Numbered from the stretch's first letter, positions 27,375 through 35,925 are shown. The stretch: 64,000 nt of DNA from Clostridia bacterium (GCA_017934475.1 JAGBJN010000001.1:186001-250000), one strand, 5' to 3'. Numbers and translations: made by a program. Notes: generated from the sequence alone by a model not told the origin.

Positions 27375-28172
27375 TTTATTGTGTACATCAATTTGATTAT
27401 ATGGCACAGAAATATTTTCTTTTGCCATTCCTTCTAATATTGTTTTTAACGCATTTCTTCTAACTTGTAACTTATTTGTAGGTGAACAATTAATCTCTAT
27501 TAAGTATTTTATACTAGAATCTGCCAAATCATTTACTCCCAAATATCTACATTCGTTTACATTCTCACTTTTACTAATATTATCAACAATGTTTCCAATA
27601 CATTTTTCTGCTTTTTCTACTTCTATTTCATATGGCATTGGTATATTTATATAAACTAAATTTGAAATAAGTTGCACTTCTTCTATATTTCTATTTGCAA
27701 TTGATATAACATGTCCTGTTCTAATATCTTGTATTTTAGTTGTTTTTAATCCTATTACAATTACTTTACCTTCATGTTCTTTATATTTTACAATATCACC
27801 AACAGAAAAATAATTATCTGATAATATTGTGCTTCCTCTAATTACATCTTTAAGCCAATCTTGTATTGCAAGTCCAAAAATTGCACCTAAAATTCCAACA
27901 CCAGCAAGTACAGATGTTACATCTATTCCATTTATTTGTAGAACTATTAAAACTGTAACTGCAAAAAAGGCATATCTAATAATACTTCTTATTAATTTAA
28001 TATATGTTTTGCTCTTTTTACTTGTAAATAATTTTACTTTTTCTTGTTTCTCACTTTTCTTCAAAATGTATGATATTAATTTATATAAAACCATACTAAC
28101 AATAATTATAATTGCTGTATTTATAATTTGTTCTTTATTAATATTCTCAAAAAATTTCTTTACTTCTTCCAT
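27372..28172 (-). CDS. Small-conductance mechanosensitive channel (MscS family)
   Basis: A 266-residue MscS-like channel that opens on hypo-osmotic shock. Three membrane helices (about 17-35, 60-82 and 88-110) precede the pore-lining segment GVGILGAIFGLAIQDWLKDVIRG, then the beta domain (NYFSVGDIVKYKEHEGKV, TTKIQDIRTGHVISIANRNI) and the alpha/beta C-terminal domain. The frame is open for 33 more codons upstream, but those run through the rpmE terminator. GGAGGATGAAT before ATG 28172 (MEEVKKFFENIN) gives the right start. Confidence 0.92.
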   Translation of the reverse strand: MEEVKKFFENINKEQIINTAIIIIVSMVLYKLISYILKKSEKQEKVKLFTSKKSKTYIKLIRSIIRYAFFAVTVLIVLQINGIDVTSVLAGVGILGAIFGLAIQDWLKDVIRGSTILSDNYFSVGDIVKYKEHEGKVIVIGLKTTKIQDIRTGHVISIANRNIEEVQLISNLVYINIPMPYEIEVEKAEKCIGNIVDNISKSENVNECRYLGVNDLADSSIKYLIEINCSPTNKLQVRRNALKTILEGMAKENISVPYNQIDVHNK

Positions 28173-28192
28173 ATTCATCCTCCGTATATACG

Positions 28193-28227
28193 AAAAAAAG
28201 ACTGATTTATAAAAATCAGTCACTTTT
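28193..28227 (-). terminator. Terminator of rpmE
   Basis: AAAAAAAG-ACTGATTT pairs with AAATCAGT-CACTTTTTT, directly after the rpmE stop. Confidence 0.85.
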
Positions 28228-28428
28228 TTATGCAAGTCCATATTTTTTCTTGAATTTATCAGCTCTACCACCAGTTGTTTCTCTTTTTAAGTTACCTGTC
28301 CAATATGGATGACATTTTGAACAAATGTCAACTTTCATATCAGCTTTTGTAGAATTTGTTTTAAATACGTTACCACAAGCACATGTAATTGTTGCTTCTG
28401 TATATTCTGGATGTATTCCTTCTCTCAT
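28228..28428 (-). CDS. rpmE: 50S ribosomal protein L31, zinc-binding type
   Basis: A 66-residue L31. It has the four cysteines of the zinc-containing form (CACGN at about 16-20 and CSKCHP at about 37-42), then HPYWTGNLKRETTGGRADKFKKKYG, the family signature. Start is backed by AGAGGTGAATACAAT. It is transcribed alone from a good promoter and has a strong terminator. The zinc-free paralogue, if any, is not in the window. Confidence 0.97.
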   Translation of the reverse strand: MREGIHPEYTEATITCACGNVFKTNSTKADMKVDICSKCHPYWTGNLKRETTGGRADKFKKKYGLA

Positions 28429-28472
28429 ATTGTATTCACCTCTTCCTCTCTTTAATAAACATATCGTTATTT

Positions 28473-28501
28473 ATCTTAACATATTTTCAAAATAATTTCA
28501 A
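28473..28501 (-). promoter_or_regulatory. Promoter of rpmE
   Basis: TTGAAA (28496-28501), 17-bp spacer, TAAGAT (28473-28478) on the minus strand. Confidence 0.6.
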
Positions 28502-28516
28502 TAGTTTTTTATTTTT

Positions 28517-28678
28517 TTATTGACTTATTTCATTATTCATTGTACTTTCGACATACGCTGCTGATGATTGCAGTTCTTGTTCTAATGAACTCTTACTAAC
28601 TAATTTAATTACAATATTAAATAAACAAGCAATAATCAAAATAAAAAGCAATAATTTTTTCCAAATCTTTGCAATCAT
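28517..28678 (-). CDS. Small membrane protein, 53 aa
   Basis: An open frame read directly from the DNA: ATG at 28678, stop TAA at 28517-28519. The protein begins MIAKIWKKLLLFILIIACL, one membrane helix preceded by lysines, followed by a polar tail SSLEQELQSSAAYVESTMNN. AAGGAGAAATAAG precedes the ATG and a promoter lies at 28710-28737. Codons such as GCG, TCG and GTC in the tail differ from the host genes. No family recognised; it might be a lipoprotein or signal-anchored peptide (Cys at residue 18). Confidence 0.65.
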   Translation of the reverse strand: MIAKIWKKLLLFILIIACLFNIVIKLVSKSSLEQELQSSAAYVESTMNNEISQ

Positions 28679-28709
28679 CTTATTTCTCCTTATTATTTTT
28701 TACTATTAT

Positions 28710-28737
28710 ATTATACTATATTTTTGAAATTTGTCAA
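28710..28737 (-). promoter_or_regulatory. Promoter of the 53-aa gene
   Basis: Perfect TTGACA (28732-28737), 16-bp spacer, TATAAT (28710-28715) on the minus strand; a second TATAAT overlaps 5 bp further on. Confidence 0.65.
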
Positions 28738-28799
28738 CTACTCATAATATTTATCATTTTGGAAATACTAGAATTAAATAAGTTTTTAAGGAGATTTAT

Positions 28800-29414
28800 A
28801 TGAAAAAGTTTTTTATTTTTATGTCAATTATTGTTATTATGACCGTATTAATACTATTTTTTATTTTTAAAGATTCAATTCTTTTCAACTCTCCAAATAA
28901 TAATAATTCAAGTGCAACTAGACTATCTCTAAATACAAATACTATAATTCAAAACATTCCTACTGAAAAAGAAATTTCTGTATTTTCAACTAAAATAAAA
29001 GATAACTCTGAAGGAAGACTAACTAATATAAGAATTACTTGTTCTTTAATAAATGATACCATACTTGCTCCAGGCGACATCTTTTCTTTTAATGATACTG
29101 TCGGTCAACCAACCTCAGCCCGTGGATATCAAGAAGCTACAATTATTGTCGATGGTGAACATGAAACAGGTATCGGAGGTGGAAATTGCCAAGTAAGTAG
29201 TACATTATATAATGCAGTTTATGATCTTCCTTTTATAACGATTATTGAAAGAAATGAGCATGGGCTACCAGTAACATATGTTCCAGAAGGTCAAGATGCA
29301 GCTGTTTCGTTTGGCTCACTAGACTTAAAATTCAGAAATGATTCTGATAAAAATTTAAGAATTGAAATGACAACGGATGATGAAGACATTATTGCTAAAA
29401 TATATCAAAAATAA
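28800..29414 (+). CDS. VanW-family protein, membrane anchored
   Basis: A 204-residue protein with an N-terminal membrane helix (about 4-23) and a VanW domain: FSTKIKDNSEGRLTNIRI, APGDIFSFNDTVGQPT, the GIGGGNCQVSSTLYNAVY core (about 121-138) and a basic/histidine NEHGLPVTYV stretch. VanW proteins are named from vancomycin clusters and are common in Clostridia, but their activity is not established. AAGGAGATTTAT precedes the ATG. It lies 54 bp before the D,D-carboxypeptidase gene on the same strand, which supports a cell-wall role. Confidence 0.88.
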   Translation: MKKFFIFMSIIVIMTVLILFFIFKDSILFNSPNNNNSSATRLSLNTNTIIQNIPTEKEISVFSTKIKDNSEGRLTNIRITCSLINDTILAPGDIFSFNDTVGQPTSARGYQEATIIVDGEHETGIGGGNCQVSSTLYNAVYDLPFITIIERNEHGLPVTYVPEGQDAAVSFGSLDLKFRNDSDKNLRIEMTTDDEDIIAKIYQK

Positions 29415-29468
29415 TATTTTATTTTCCTCCATCATATAATTTATTAAATTTAAAATGGAGGTTTTTAT

Positions 29469-30686
29469 ATGCGAAAATTTTTATTAATTTGTATATTATC
29501 TTTGACTGTTCTTTTTGCAAATCCACCTTTTATTCACTGTAATAATATTTATTGGACTAAAGAACCTGAGAAATCTATTGCTACTTCTTCTAATATTACA
29601 AATCAAATTTCCTTAGAGTCTGAAAGTGCGATTTTAATTGAACAGAATTCAGGTAAAGTTTTATATGAAAAAAATTCCCATTCTATTCTTCCCCCCGCAT
29701 CTGTAACAAAAGTAATGAGCATTTTATTAATTATGGAAGCATTAGATAGTAATAAAATACATCTAGAAGATAAAGTTCCTTGTTCTCAAAATGCTGCAAA
29801 TATGGGTGGTTCTCAAATCTGGCTTGATACACGTGAAGAGCTAACAGTTAATGAAATGCTTAAAGCAATTTGTGTTGCATCTGCCAATGATGCAACCGTT
29901 GCTATGGCGGAATTTTTATCAGGTTCTGAAGAAGCCTTTGTCCAAAAAATGAATGAAAAAGCAAAAGAACTTGGCATGAATGATACTACTTTTAGAAATT
30001 GCCATGGTTTAGATACTGAAGGTCATGTAACTTCAAGTTATGATATTGCTTTAATGTCTAGAGAACTTCTAAAAAATCATCCTAATATTACAAATTATAC
30101 TACCATTTATATGGATACTTTAAGAGATGGTAAGTCGGAACTTGTTAATACTAATAAACTTATTAGAAATTATAAAGGTGCAACAGGTCTTAAAACAGGT
30201 TCTACTTCACTTGCACTATATAATTTATCTGCAAGTGCAACAAGAGATAACCTATCTTTGATTGCTGTTATTATGAGAGCACCTACAACCGCTTTAAGAT
30301 TTTCAGAAGCACAAAAATTACTAGATTATGGTTTTAGTAATTATTCATATATATCTTTAGCTAAAAAAAATGATTTTATAACTAAAATAAATGTTACAAA
30401 AGGAGTTGATAATTCTGTTGATTTAATTTTTGAAGATAATTCAGGTGCACTACTTTCAAAAGGTCAACAAAATAATATTGAACAATCTTTATCAATTCCT
30501 GAAAATATCGAAGCACCTATATTAAAAGGTCAAAAGATTGGAGAAATAAAATATATATTTGGTAATGAAACTATTGGTTCAACAAATATAGTAGCATCAT
30601 CAGATGTAAAAAAATTAGACCTTAGTAATATGACGGAAAAATTATTTTTTTCTTGGTTTTCTTTACTAAGACAAAATAACCCCTAG
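29469..30686 (+). CDS. D-alanyl-D-alanine carboxypeptidase (DacF-like PBP5 family)
   Basis: A secreted serine peptidase of 405 residues that trims the terminal D-Ala of peptidoglycan pentapeptides. It has a signal peptide (1-24), the catalytic SVTK tetrad (78-81), SAN (138-140) and KTGS (242-245), then a PBP5-type C-terminal beta domain and a likely amphipathic end (LSNMTEKLFFSWFSLLRQ). In Bacillus, DacF acts in the forespore; paralogues act in growth, and the sequence alone does not decide. GGAGGTTTTTAT precedes the ATG. Follows the VanW gene. Confidence 0.93.
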   Translation: MRKFLLICILSLTVLFANPPFIHCNNIYWTKEPEKSIATSSNITNQISLESESAILIEQNSGKVLYEKNSHSILPPASVTKVMSILLIMEALDSNKIHLEDKVPCSQNAANMGGSQIWLDTREELTVNEMLKAICVASANDATVAMAEFLSGSEEAFVQKMNEKAKELGMNDTTFRNCHGLDTEGHVTSSYDIALMSRELLKNHPNITNYTTIYMDTLRDGKSELVNTNKLIRNYKGATGLKTGSTSLALYNLSASATRDNLSLIAVIMRAPTTALRFSEAQKLLDYGFSNYSYISLAKKNDFITKINVTKGVDNSVDLIFEDNSGALLSKGQQNNIEQSLSIPENIEAPILKGQKIGEIKYIFGNETIGSTNIVASSDVKKLDLSNMTEKLFFSWFSLLRQNNP

Positions 30687-30716
30687 ATATTCCTAGAGGT
30701 TATTAATTATTTTTTG
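30681..30716. terminator. Terminator between the DacF-like and GH5 genes
   Basis: AATAACC-C-CTAG pairs with CTAG-A-GGTTATT, loop ATATTC, T-rich on the plus strand. It overlaps the stop of the plus-strand gene and the end of the converging GH5 gene. Confidence 0.7.
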
Positions 30717-31951
30717 CTTTTTACTATAATAGTTAATACACTGCCTATTATCAAGCCAAATATAAAAGAAATTGTAATTGATATTACTATTATAATATTG
30801 GAATTATGTTCTTCATTATTTAAATCAACATTATTATTCTCTATGATTTCATTTGATTTTTCTTCTTTTTCTGTTGTATTTTCTACATTATTTTCTATAT
30901 TATTTTCTTTTTTTATTTTTACTACTACTTCTTCTGGATAACTTTTAAGTTTACTGGTAAGCCATTTTCCACATTGAGAAAGTTCTTCTTCCGTCCAATC
31001 TGTTATTTTACCTGTATTACCTAGAATTGCAGAGCTTTCATTTTTATTTGATAGATTCCAACACATCCAGCTAATATTGTTATCATCTAAAAATTGTATC
31101 CATACATTTGCCTCTTGTTCATCTATATTACCATTACCTGATGCATCACATATTCCATATTCAGTAACAAATATAGGTAATCCTGAATTTAATGCTTTTT
31201 GCGCTTTTTGTCTCAAATAATCCTTATGTGTTGCTGCATAAAAATGTAATGAATACATTATATTTTCATAACCTTGAATTGGGTTTTGTGCAACAATATC
31301 AACATCTTGCGACCATGTTGGCGTTCCAACAACTATTATTGCATTTTTATCTATGTTTCGAATTTCTTTTATAACTTCAAGTGCATATGGTTTTATATCT
31401 CTTTCCCATTGTACATCTCCATTTGGTTCATTACAAATTTCATAAATAATGTTTTCATCATTTTTATATGAGTTTGCCATTTCTCTAAAAAACTCTATTG
31501 CCGAATCTTTATATATATTTGGATTTCCATCACTTAGAATATGCCAATCTATAATCACATACAATCCTGCATCCTTAGCAAATTTTACTCCCTGTTTTAC
31601 TTTTTCATGAATAGATTTATCATAACCTGCACTAGGATCAGAATACATTGCAAGTCTTACAGCATTAATCTTCCATTCATCTCTCATATAATTAAATGCT
31701 TCTTGATTAATATATTGAGGAAACCATGCTATTCCATGTGTGCTTATACCTCTTAATTGAAATTTATCTCCATTTTTATCAATAATATTTGTACCACTTA
31801 ATTTAAGTCTTCCATGTTTTTGTACTGGTGTTGAAATATTTTTACTATCTTGTGTATTAGCATTTGCCACATTTCCAAAATTTACTAAACAACACAATAT
31901 TAATAAAATTATTAGAAATATGCTTAATATTTTTTTATTGTTTTTTGTCAT
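30707..31951 (-). CDS. GH5-family glycosidase (endoglucanase type), membrane anchored
   Basis: A 414-residue secreted enzyme. It has a signal peptide (about 7-32) and a GH5 TIM barrel (about 45-335) with LRGISTHGIAWFP, the acid/base NEP (E175), SLHFYAATH and the nucleophile in FVTEYG (E264). A low-complexity N/E-rich linker and a C-terminal membrane helix (about 385-410, ending in KSKK) follow. The pattern resembles subfamily-2 endo-beta-1,4-glucanases. It should sit on the cell surface facing out, attacking beta-glucans. There is no dockerin or carbohydrate-binding module. AAGGAGTAAGAT precedes the ATG. Confidence 0.9.
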   Translation of the reverse strand: MTKNNKKILSIFLIILLILCCLVNFGNVANANTQDSKNISTPVQKHGRLKLSGTNIIDKNGDKFQLRGISTHGIAWFPQYINQEAFNYMRDEWKINAVRLAMYSDPSAGYDKSIHEKVKQGVKFAKDAGLYVIIDWHILSDGNPNIYKDSAIEFFREMANSYKNDENIIYEICNEPNGDVQWERDIKPYALEVIKEIRNIDKNAIIVVGTPTWSQDVDIVAQNPIQGYENIMYSLHFYAATHKDYLRQKAQKALNSGLPIFVTEYGICDASGNGNIDEQEANVWIQFLDDNNISWMCWNLSNKNESSAILGNTGKITDWTEEELSQCGKWLTSKLKSYPEEVVVKIKKENNIENNVENTTEKEEKSNEIIENNNVDLNNEEHNSNIIIVISITISFIFGLIIGSVLTIIVKSKK

Positions 31952-32027
31952 ATCTTACTCCTTAACTCATAATTTATTTTAATATATTTTAACATTATAA
32001 TTTTTTTTGTCAATTTATAATTTTTCT

Positions 32028-32056
32028 TTGACTTTTTTTTATTTTAGTGGTATAGT
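32028..32056 (+). promoter_or_regulatory. Promoter of the 82-aa gene
   Basis: TTGACT (32028-32033), 17-bp spacer, TATAGT (32051-32056). A 7-bp inverted repeat (GTATAGT...ACTATAC) spans from the -10 box to about 32084 and may be an operator. Confidence 0.7.
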
Positions 32057-32120
32057 CTATAAGGTTGTTTTTTTATACTATACATTAAATTATTTGTATT
32101 AATTTAAGGAGGATTCTATT

Positions 32121-32369
32121 ATGCAGCACCAACGGATTTTAGACATTTTACTCAAAACAGAAGATGAGCAAGTATATGTTGCTCAAAGTACTACCCAATC
32201 GAAGCTTTTGGATGTACTTGCTAATTCTGACAGTATTAGAGTCAAAATGACAGTACTTGCTAATTCCAATGTGTCAGACAGTACTCTTTCCAGATTAATT
32301 GGAGATGAAAACAAAGAAGTCTGGCAAAGAACACAGGAAATAATGGATTCAAGAAAAAAACTTGCGTGA
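32121..32369 (+). CDS. Small repeat protein, leucine-rich-repeat-variant-like
   Basis: An 82-residue soluble helical protein. Two related units, VAQSTTQSKLLDVLANSDSI and VLANSNVSDSTLSRLIGDEN, share the pattern A-x-S/N-x-x-x-x-x-x-L-x-x-L-x-x-D/S, as in LRV (leucine-rich repeat variant) or HEAT-like proteins. These usually bind other proteins. Only about two repeats are present, so it may be a fragment or a small adaptor. AAGGAGGATTCT precedes the ATG. It has its own promoter and terminator. Confidence 0.7.
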   Translation: MQHQRILDILLKTEDEQVYVAQSTTQSKLLDVLANSDSIRVKMTVLANSNVSDSTLSRLIGDENKEVWQRTQEIMDSRKKLA

Positions 32370-32386
32370 AATCACGCAAGTTTTAT
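32358..32386 (+). terminator. Terminator of the 82-aa gene
   Basis: AAACTTGCGTG/CACGCAAGTTT, 4-nt loop, then TTATTTTATT. It also overlaps the stop codon of the converging 83-aa gene. Confidence 0.85.
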
Positions 32387-32634
32387 TTTATTGCTATCAT
32401 TAATTCGTTTTGTTCAACTACTTTATTTTCATTGTTTATTTCATAATTATCACCAGTAAAATATACTTTATATCCTTTATTTTCAAAATAATCTTTATTT
32501 ATGTCAAGAAATTCTTCTATATCTTCTTCTGATAAATTATTTTTTACTCTTAGTTCATAAAAAGTATATCTAATGAAATCACTATTTTCCTCAACTTTTT
32601 TATCAATATATTCAGTTACAAATTGCATTGTCAT
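32383..32634 (-). CDS. Hypothetical protein, 83 aa
   Basis: A small acidic protein (MTMQFVTEYIDKKVEENSDF to ELMIAIK) without membrane segment. AAAAAGGATGTGGTAAA precedes the ATG. It stands alone between the 82-aa cassette and ytfJ and has host-like composition. No family recognised. Confidence 0.7.
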   Translation of the reverse strand: MTMQFVTEYIDKKVEENSDFIRYTFYELRVKNNLSEEDIEEFLDINKDYFENKGYKVYFTGDNYEINNENKVVEQNELMIAIK

Positions 32635-32722
32635 TTTACCACATCCTTTTTAATGAGATGATTATAACATATTATTTTTATTTTGTCTTTATTTTTATTA
32701 AAAAAAATCAATTTGTTATTAA

Positions 32723-32756
32723 AAAATAAAGATGGTAAATAACCATCTTTATTTTA
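32723..32756 (-). terminator. Terminator of the recX-scpA-ytfJ cluster
   Basis: AATAAAGATGG pairs with CCATCTTTATT, loop TAAATAA, after the ytfJ stop. Confidence 0.8.
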
Positions 32757-33282
32757 TTTTTCCTATTTCATCATCGAAAATTTCTATATTCTTTTCTTTA
32801 TTATTCTTCTTTTCTTTTTTTGTATCTAATTCGTTTTTTACCTCAGTATTAGATTCATTATTTTGACTTACTTTACTCATCTTTTCCTCTAATACATTTC
32901 CAATTTTATCTACTAAATCAGGCACATAATCTAAAAGTTTATCAATTGGAGAATCATTATCAACATGTAATAATTTCACACTTTCTCCTTGTACTACTAA
33001 AAAAGCTATTGGCGATATACTTACTCCTGCTCCACTTCCTCCACCGAAAGGTAATTTGTATTGTACTTGTTCATCATTATTTCTTCTTGTATATTCATTT
33101 AATGCTTCTACTGTAAATTCACTTCCTCCTGCCGCAAAACCAAAACCAACTTTTGAAACAGGAATAATTAATGTTCCACTATCTGTTTCTATTGTTTCTC
33201 CTATAATTGTATTAACATCAACCATATCCCTTATGCTATTCATGGCAGTAAGCATCAAACCTTCTATTGGATGTTCTCTCAT
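32749..33282 (-). CDS. ytfJ: GerW/YtfJ-family sporulation protein
   Basis: A 177-residue protein of the Spore_YtfJ family, made in the forespore and needed for normal germination in Bacillus. It starts HPIEGLMLTAMNSIRDMVDVNTIIG (4-28), has the glycine-rich VGFGFAAGG and KLPFGGGSGAGVSISPIAFLVV segments, and an N/K/E-rich tail. It follows the DUF2953 gene and overlaps its end by 47 bp, the same order as ytfI-ytfJ in Bacillus. This supports both assignments and suggests translational coupling. Confidence 0.93.
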   Translation of the reverse strand: MREHPIEGLMLTAMNSIRDMVDVNTIIGETIETDSGTLIIPVSKVGFGFAAGGSEFTVEALNEYTRRNNDEQVQYKLPFGGGSGAGVSISPIAFLVVQGESVKLLHVDNDSPIDKLLDYVPDLVDKIGNVLEEKMSKVSQNNESNTEVKNELDTKKEKKNNKEKNIEIFDDEIGKIK

Positions 33283-33838
33283 TTTTCATACTTCCTTTCT
33301 TTATCAATTTTAATATTACATAAATAATATGTACTACTTTTATACTAATTATACTATTTAGATAAATATCTAAAATATTTTGACCATATACTGGTTTTAT
33401 ACTATAATTAATTTTTTTGTTACTTGATGAAAAAAAAGGTAAAAATATGCTTAATAATCCGTTTGATATTGCTACTAAATATGAAGTAATACAAGCATCT
33501 TCATATCCAAAATTAATATTTAATTTAAGCATTTCAATTCTAGGTTTTATATTAAAAAGAATTTTTATATTTTCTTTATCTATTTTTATTTTTTTATTTT
33601 GGTTTTTCAATTTGTTTATATTTTTACTTTTTAATAATTTCATTGTTTTCTTCATATTTATTTTTTTTGAGAAAATTTTTATCTTATTGATAAAATAAAC
33701 CTGTATATATAGCTTATAATCTTCATTTATTTTTAAGTTTTGAACTACTAAATCACATACCTTTATTCTAATACTTGATAGTAAAATAATTAAGACAAAG
33801 CATAATATTATTCCTAGCAAAATAAAAACTAATATCAT
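33236..33838 (-). CDS. DUF2953-family protein (YtfI-like)
   Basis: A 200-residue protein with an N-terminal membrane helix (1-22), a lysine-rich middle, and a second hydrophobic stretch. DUF2953 proteins lie next to ytfJ in many spore formers and their job is unknown. The extreme C-terminus (about 16 residues) is read from the same DNA as the start of ytfJ in another frame. Identification rests mainly on position and on the helix-plus-basic-domain layout. Confidence 0.75.
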   Translation of the reverse strand: MILVFILLGIILCFVLIILLSSIRIKVCDLVVQNLKINEDYKLYIQVYFINKIKIFSKKINMKKTMKLLKSKNINKLKNQNKKIKIDKENIKILFNIKPRIEMLKLNINFGYEDACITSYLVAISNGLLSIFLPFFSSSNKKINYSIKPVYGQNILDIYLNSIISIKVVHIIYVILKLIKKGSMKNERTSNRRFDAYCHE

Positions 33839-33894
33839 TATAACCTCCTATTACTTTAGGTTATTTAATATTAGTTTTTCCATTTTTTTCTTAT

Positions 33895-34656
33895 TTATAC
33901 TTTGTTATTTCTTTTTGCTTTTTCTACTATTATATCTCCAAACACTTCTTTTTGAGTAGTTACAACTTTACTTCTTCTTGATAATTCAAGCAATCCTGTA
34001 AATGCAGTTACTACTTCTTGTTTATTATTAGCAGATACTTTATATAGTTTGTTAAAGACAAATCTTGGTTTTTTTAGTAATTCCCTAAATATTTCTTTAA
34101 CTTTGCTTCCAACTGAATATGTATCTGTAATAGCTATCTTTTCAATATTTTTTGCATTTTGATTTATTCTTGATTTATTTGTATTAATGATTTTTGAATA
34201 TAATTCAACAATTGTTTCTTTTTTATATTCTATTTCTAATTTTTGTTTTGGAAGTTCTATTTTTTCTTGTAATCTAAAACATCTATTTTTGTTTATATCA
34301 TATAATTCTTTTAATTTTATTGATCCTTCTTTATATTGTTTATATTCAATAATTCTTTGTAAAAGTTCTTCTTCTGTCAGTTCTTTCTCATCTTCTACTT
34401 CTGTTGGTAATAAACTCTTTGATTTTAAGTATAATAGTGTTGATGCCATAACTAAAAATTCACTTGTAATTTCTAGATTCATCTTTTCCATTTGATTTAT
34501 ATATGATATATATTGATCTGTTATTTCACTAATCTTTATATCATATATATCCATTTTGTTTTTATCAATTAGATGGCATAATAAATCAAGTGGACCTTCA
34601 AAATTTTCTATTTTTATTGCATATTTATTTGTTTCTAATGTAAGCACATTTGGCAT
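33895..34656 (-). CDS. scpA: Segregation and condensation protein A (ScpA)
   Basis: The kleisin of the bacterial SMC condensin complex; 253 residues. The N-terminal NFEGPLDLLCHLIDKNKMDIYDI (18-40) and LEITSEFLVMASTLLYLKSKSLLP (about 61-84) signatures are clear. A C-terminal winged helix that binds the Smc head follows (FTGLLELSRRSKVVTTQKEVFGDI). It normally works with ScpB, but no scpB follows here: the next gene is DUF2953. Upstream is recX, 17 bp away. Confidence 0.96.
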   Translation of the reverse strand: MPNVLTLETNKYAIKIENFEGPLDLLCHLIDKNKMDIYDIKISEITDQYISYINQMEKMNLEITSEFLVMASTLLYLKSKSLLPTEVEDEKELTEEELLQRIIEYKQYKEGSIKLKELYDINKNRCFRLQEKIELPKQKLEIEYKKETIVELYSKIINTNKSRINQNAKNIEKIAITDTYSVGSKVKEIFRELLKKPRFVFNKLYKVSANNKQEVVTAFTGLLELSRRSKVVTTQKEVFGDIIVEKAKRNNKV

Positions 34657-34673
34657 TTTATTTTCCTTCCTTT

Positions 34674-35159
34674 TTATTCTTCAATTTTTCTAATTGCTTC
34701 TTTTATTGAATCTTCACTATATCCTTTTTTTATAAGATACTGTTTAATTTCCATTTCATCCATATTAACAGATTTCTTTAGAGCTATGTTATCTGCTGAT
34801 TGTTGTTCATATTCTTCTAATTCTTCTCTATTTTCTGCAATATAATCTTCAATTAAATTATTTGATATTCCTTTTGTTCCAAGTTTATATTTTATTTCTT
34901 TTACAGATAAATTTTTTAGTGCCATAAATTCGTTAACTGCTCTTTTTACATAGTTTTCATCACTAATATATCCATTTTCCTTTAATTCTTCAATAATATC
35001 TTCAAGCATATTCTCATCTACTTGATTTTTAAATTTCAATTTTATCTCTTGAATTGTTCTTTTATTATACATTACATATTTTAATACTTTTGTTTTTTCT
35101 TTATCAAATTCCTCTACAGTATACATAGAATCTTTTTTATCCTTCTTCCGTTTTTCCAT
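34674..35159 (-). CDS. recX: Regulatory protein RecX
   Basis: A 161-residue RecX, built of three-helix repeats, that inhibits or modulates RecA filaments. Features are KVLKYVMYNKRTIQEIKLKFK (about 26-46), LKENGYISDENYVKRAVNEF (about 65-84) and LIKKGYSEDSIKEAIRKIEE at the end. recA lies about 1.7 kb upstream on the same strand with two unknown genes and two terminators between. It starts the recX-scpA-DUF2953-ytfJ group. Confidence 0.93.
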   Translation of the reverse strand: MEKRKKDKKDSMYTVEEFDKEKTKVLKYVMYNKRTIQEIKLKFKNQVDENMLEDIIEELKENGYISDENYVKRAVNEFMALKNLSVKEIKYKLGTKGISNNLIEDYIAENREELEEYEQQSADNIALKKSVNMDEMEIKQYLIKKGYSEDSIKEAIRKIEE

Positions 35160-35164
35160 ATTTT

Positions 35165-35213
35165 ATCTCAAAAAAGTAAAAATAGCAAGTGTTTTACTTG
35201 CTATTTTACTTTA
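35165..35213 (-). terminator. Terminator of the 225-aa gene
   Basis: GTAAAATAGCAAGTAAA on the minus strand pairs with ACTTGCTATTTTTAC; the T-tract continues to TTTTTTGAG. It separates the 225-aa gene from recX. Confidence 0.75.
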
Positions 35214-35219
35214 TTTACC

Positions 35220-35897
35220 TTATTTATTTACAACATTTCCATTTATATCAAGTATTAGATAACTATTTGCTCCTGTTCCCATATCTCCTTCTTCATTATA
35301 TGGTATAACAGTTACAGCATTTTTTACATTTTCTAATTTCTCACATTTAATTTCTTTGCCATTTACTGTACTTACTATATCTACTGTTCCATCTTTCTTT
35401 ATAAAGATTATATCATAAAATCCTCCGTTTCCTCTAAGTGCAACATAAAGGCTTAATACATTTTCATCTACTTTATATTCATTTCCATATTTACTATATA
35501 AATCACTATCATGTTTTAATCTTATATATGCATTATCATTTCCATCTATATATGCGCCATAATATCCAAATCTTGCTCCTTCATCTTCACTTGGTAAGAA
35601 TACTTCTCTTTGAATTATAAATTCATATCCATCTTGTTGTCCTAAACTTTTTATTGCTTTTTCCGCATTAGTTGCAAATGTTGTATAATCATTTGTTGTA
35701 TTGTTTTCTACATTATTTGTTTTATTTTCTACTATATTTTTATTTTGATTTATAGTATTAATTTCTTTGTTTAATTCTACTAATTTAGTATTTGATTCAT
35801 TTAATTTATATAATGCAACTCCTACTGCCACAAAAGCTAATAATATTAATATTATTAAAATAATTGTTGATAATTTTATTTTTTTCTTTTCTTCCAT
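35220..35897 (-). CDS. Hypothetical membrane-anchored protein, 225 aa
   Basis: An N-terminal membrane helix (about 9-30) preceded by lysines, a coiled coil-like NESNTKLVELNKEINTINQNKN stretch, and an outside domain of about 150 residues with repeated short beta-strands (DGYEFIIQREVFLPSEDEG, GYYGAYIDGNDNAYIRLK). No family recognised. It resembles the next gene in layout, and both lie between recA and recX with ribosome binding sites AAGGAG. Possibly a surface protein of the same lineage. Confidence 0.72.
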   Translation of the reverse strand: MEEKKKIKLSTIILIILILLAFVAVGVALYKLNESNTKLVELNKEINTINQNKNIVENKTNNVENNTTNDYTTFATNAEKAIKSLGQQDGYEFIIQREVFLPSEDEGARFGYYGAYIDGNDNAYIRLKHDSDLYSKYGNEYKVDENVLSLYVALRGNGGFYDIIFIKKDGTVDIVSTVNGKEIKCEKLENVKNAVTVIPYNEEGDMGTGANSYLILDINGNVVNK

Positions 35898-35925
35898 TTT
35901 CCTTCTCCTTTGTTAATTAAATAAA

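Noticed and set aside
32749-33838. Frameshift between DUF2953 and ytfJ because the frames overlap
   Set aside because: Both have normal starts and family-typical ends; a 47-bp overlap fits coupling of adjacent genes.
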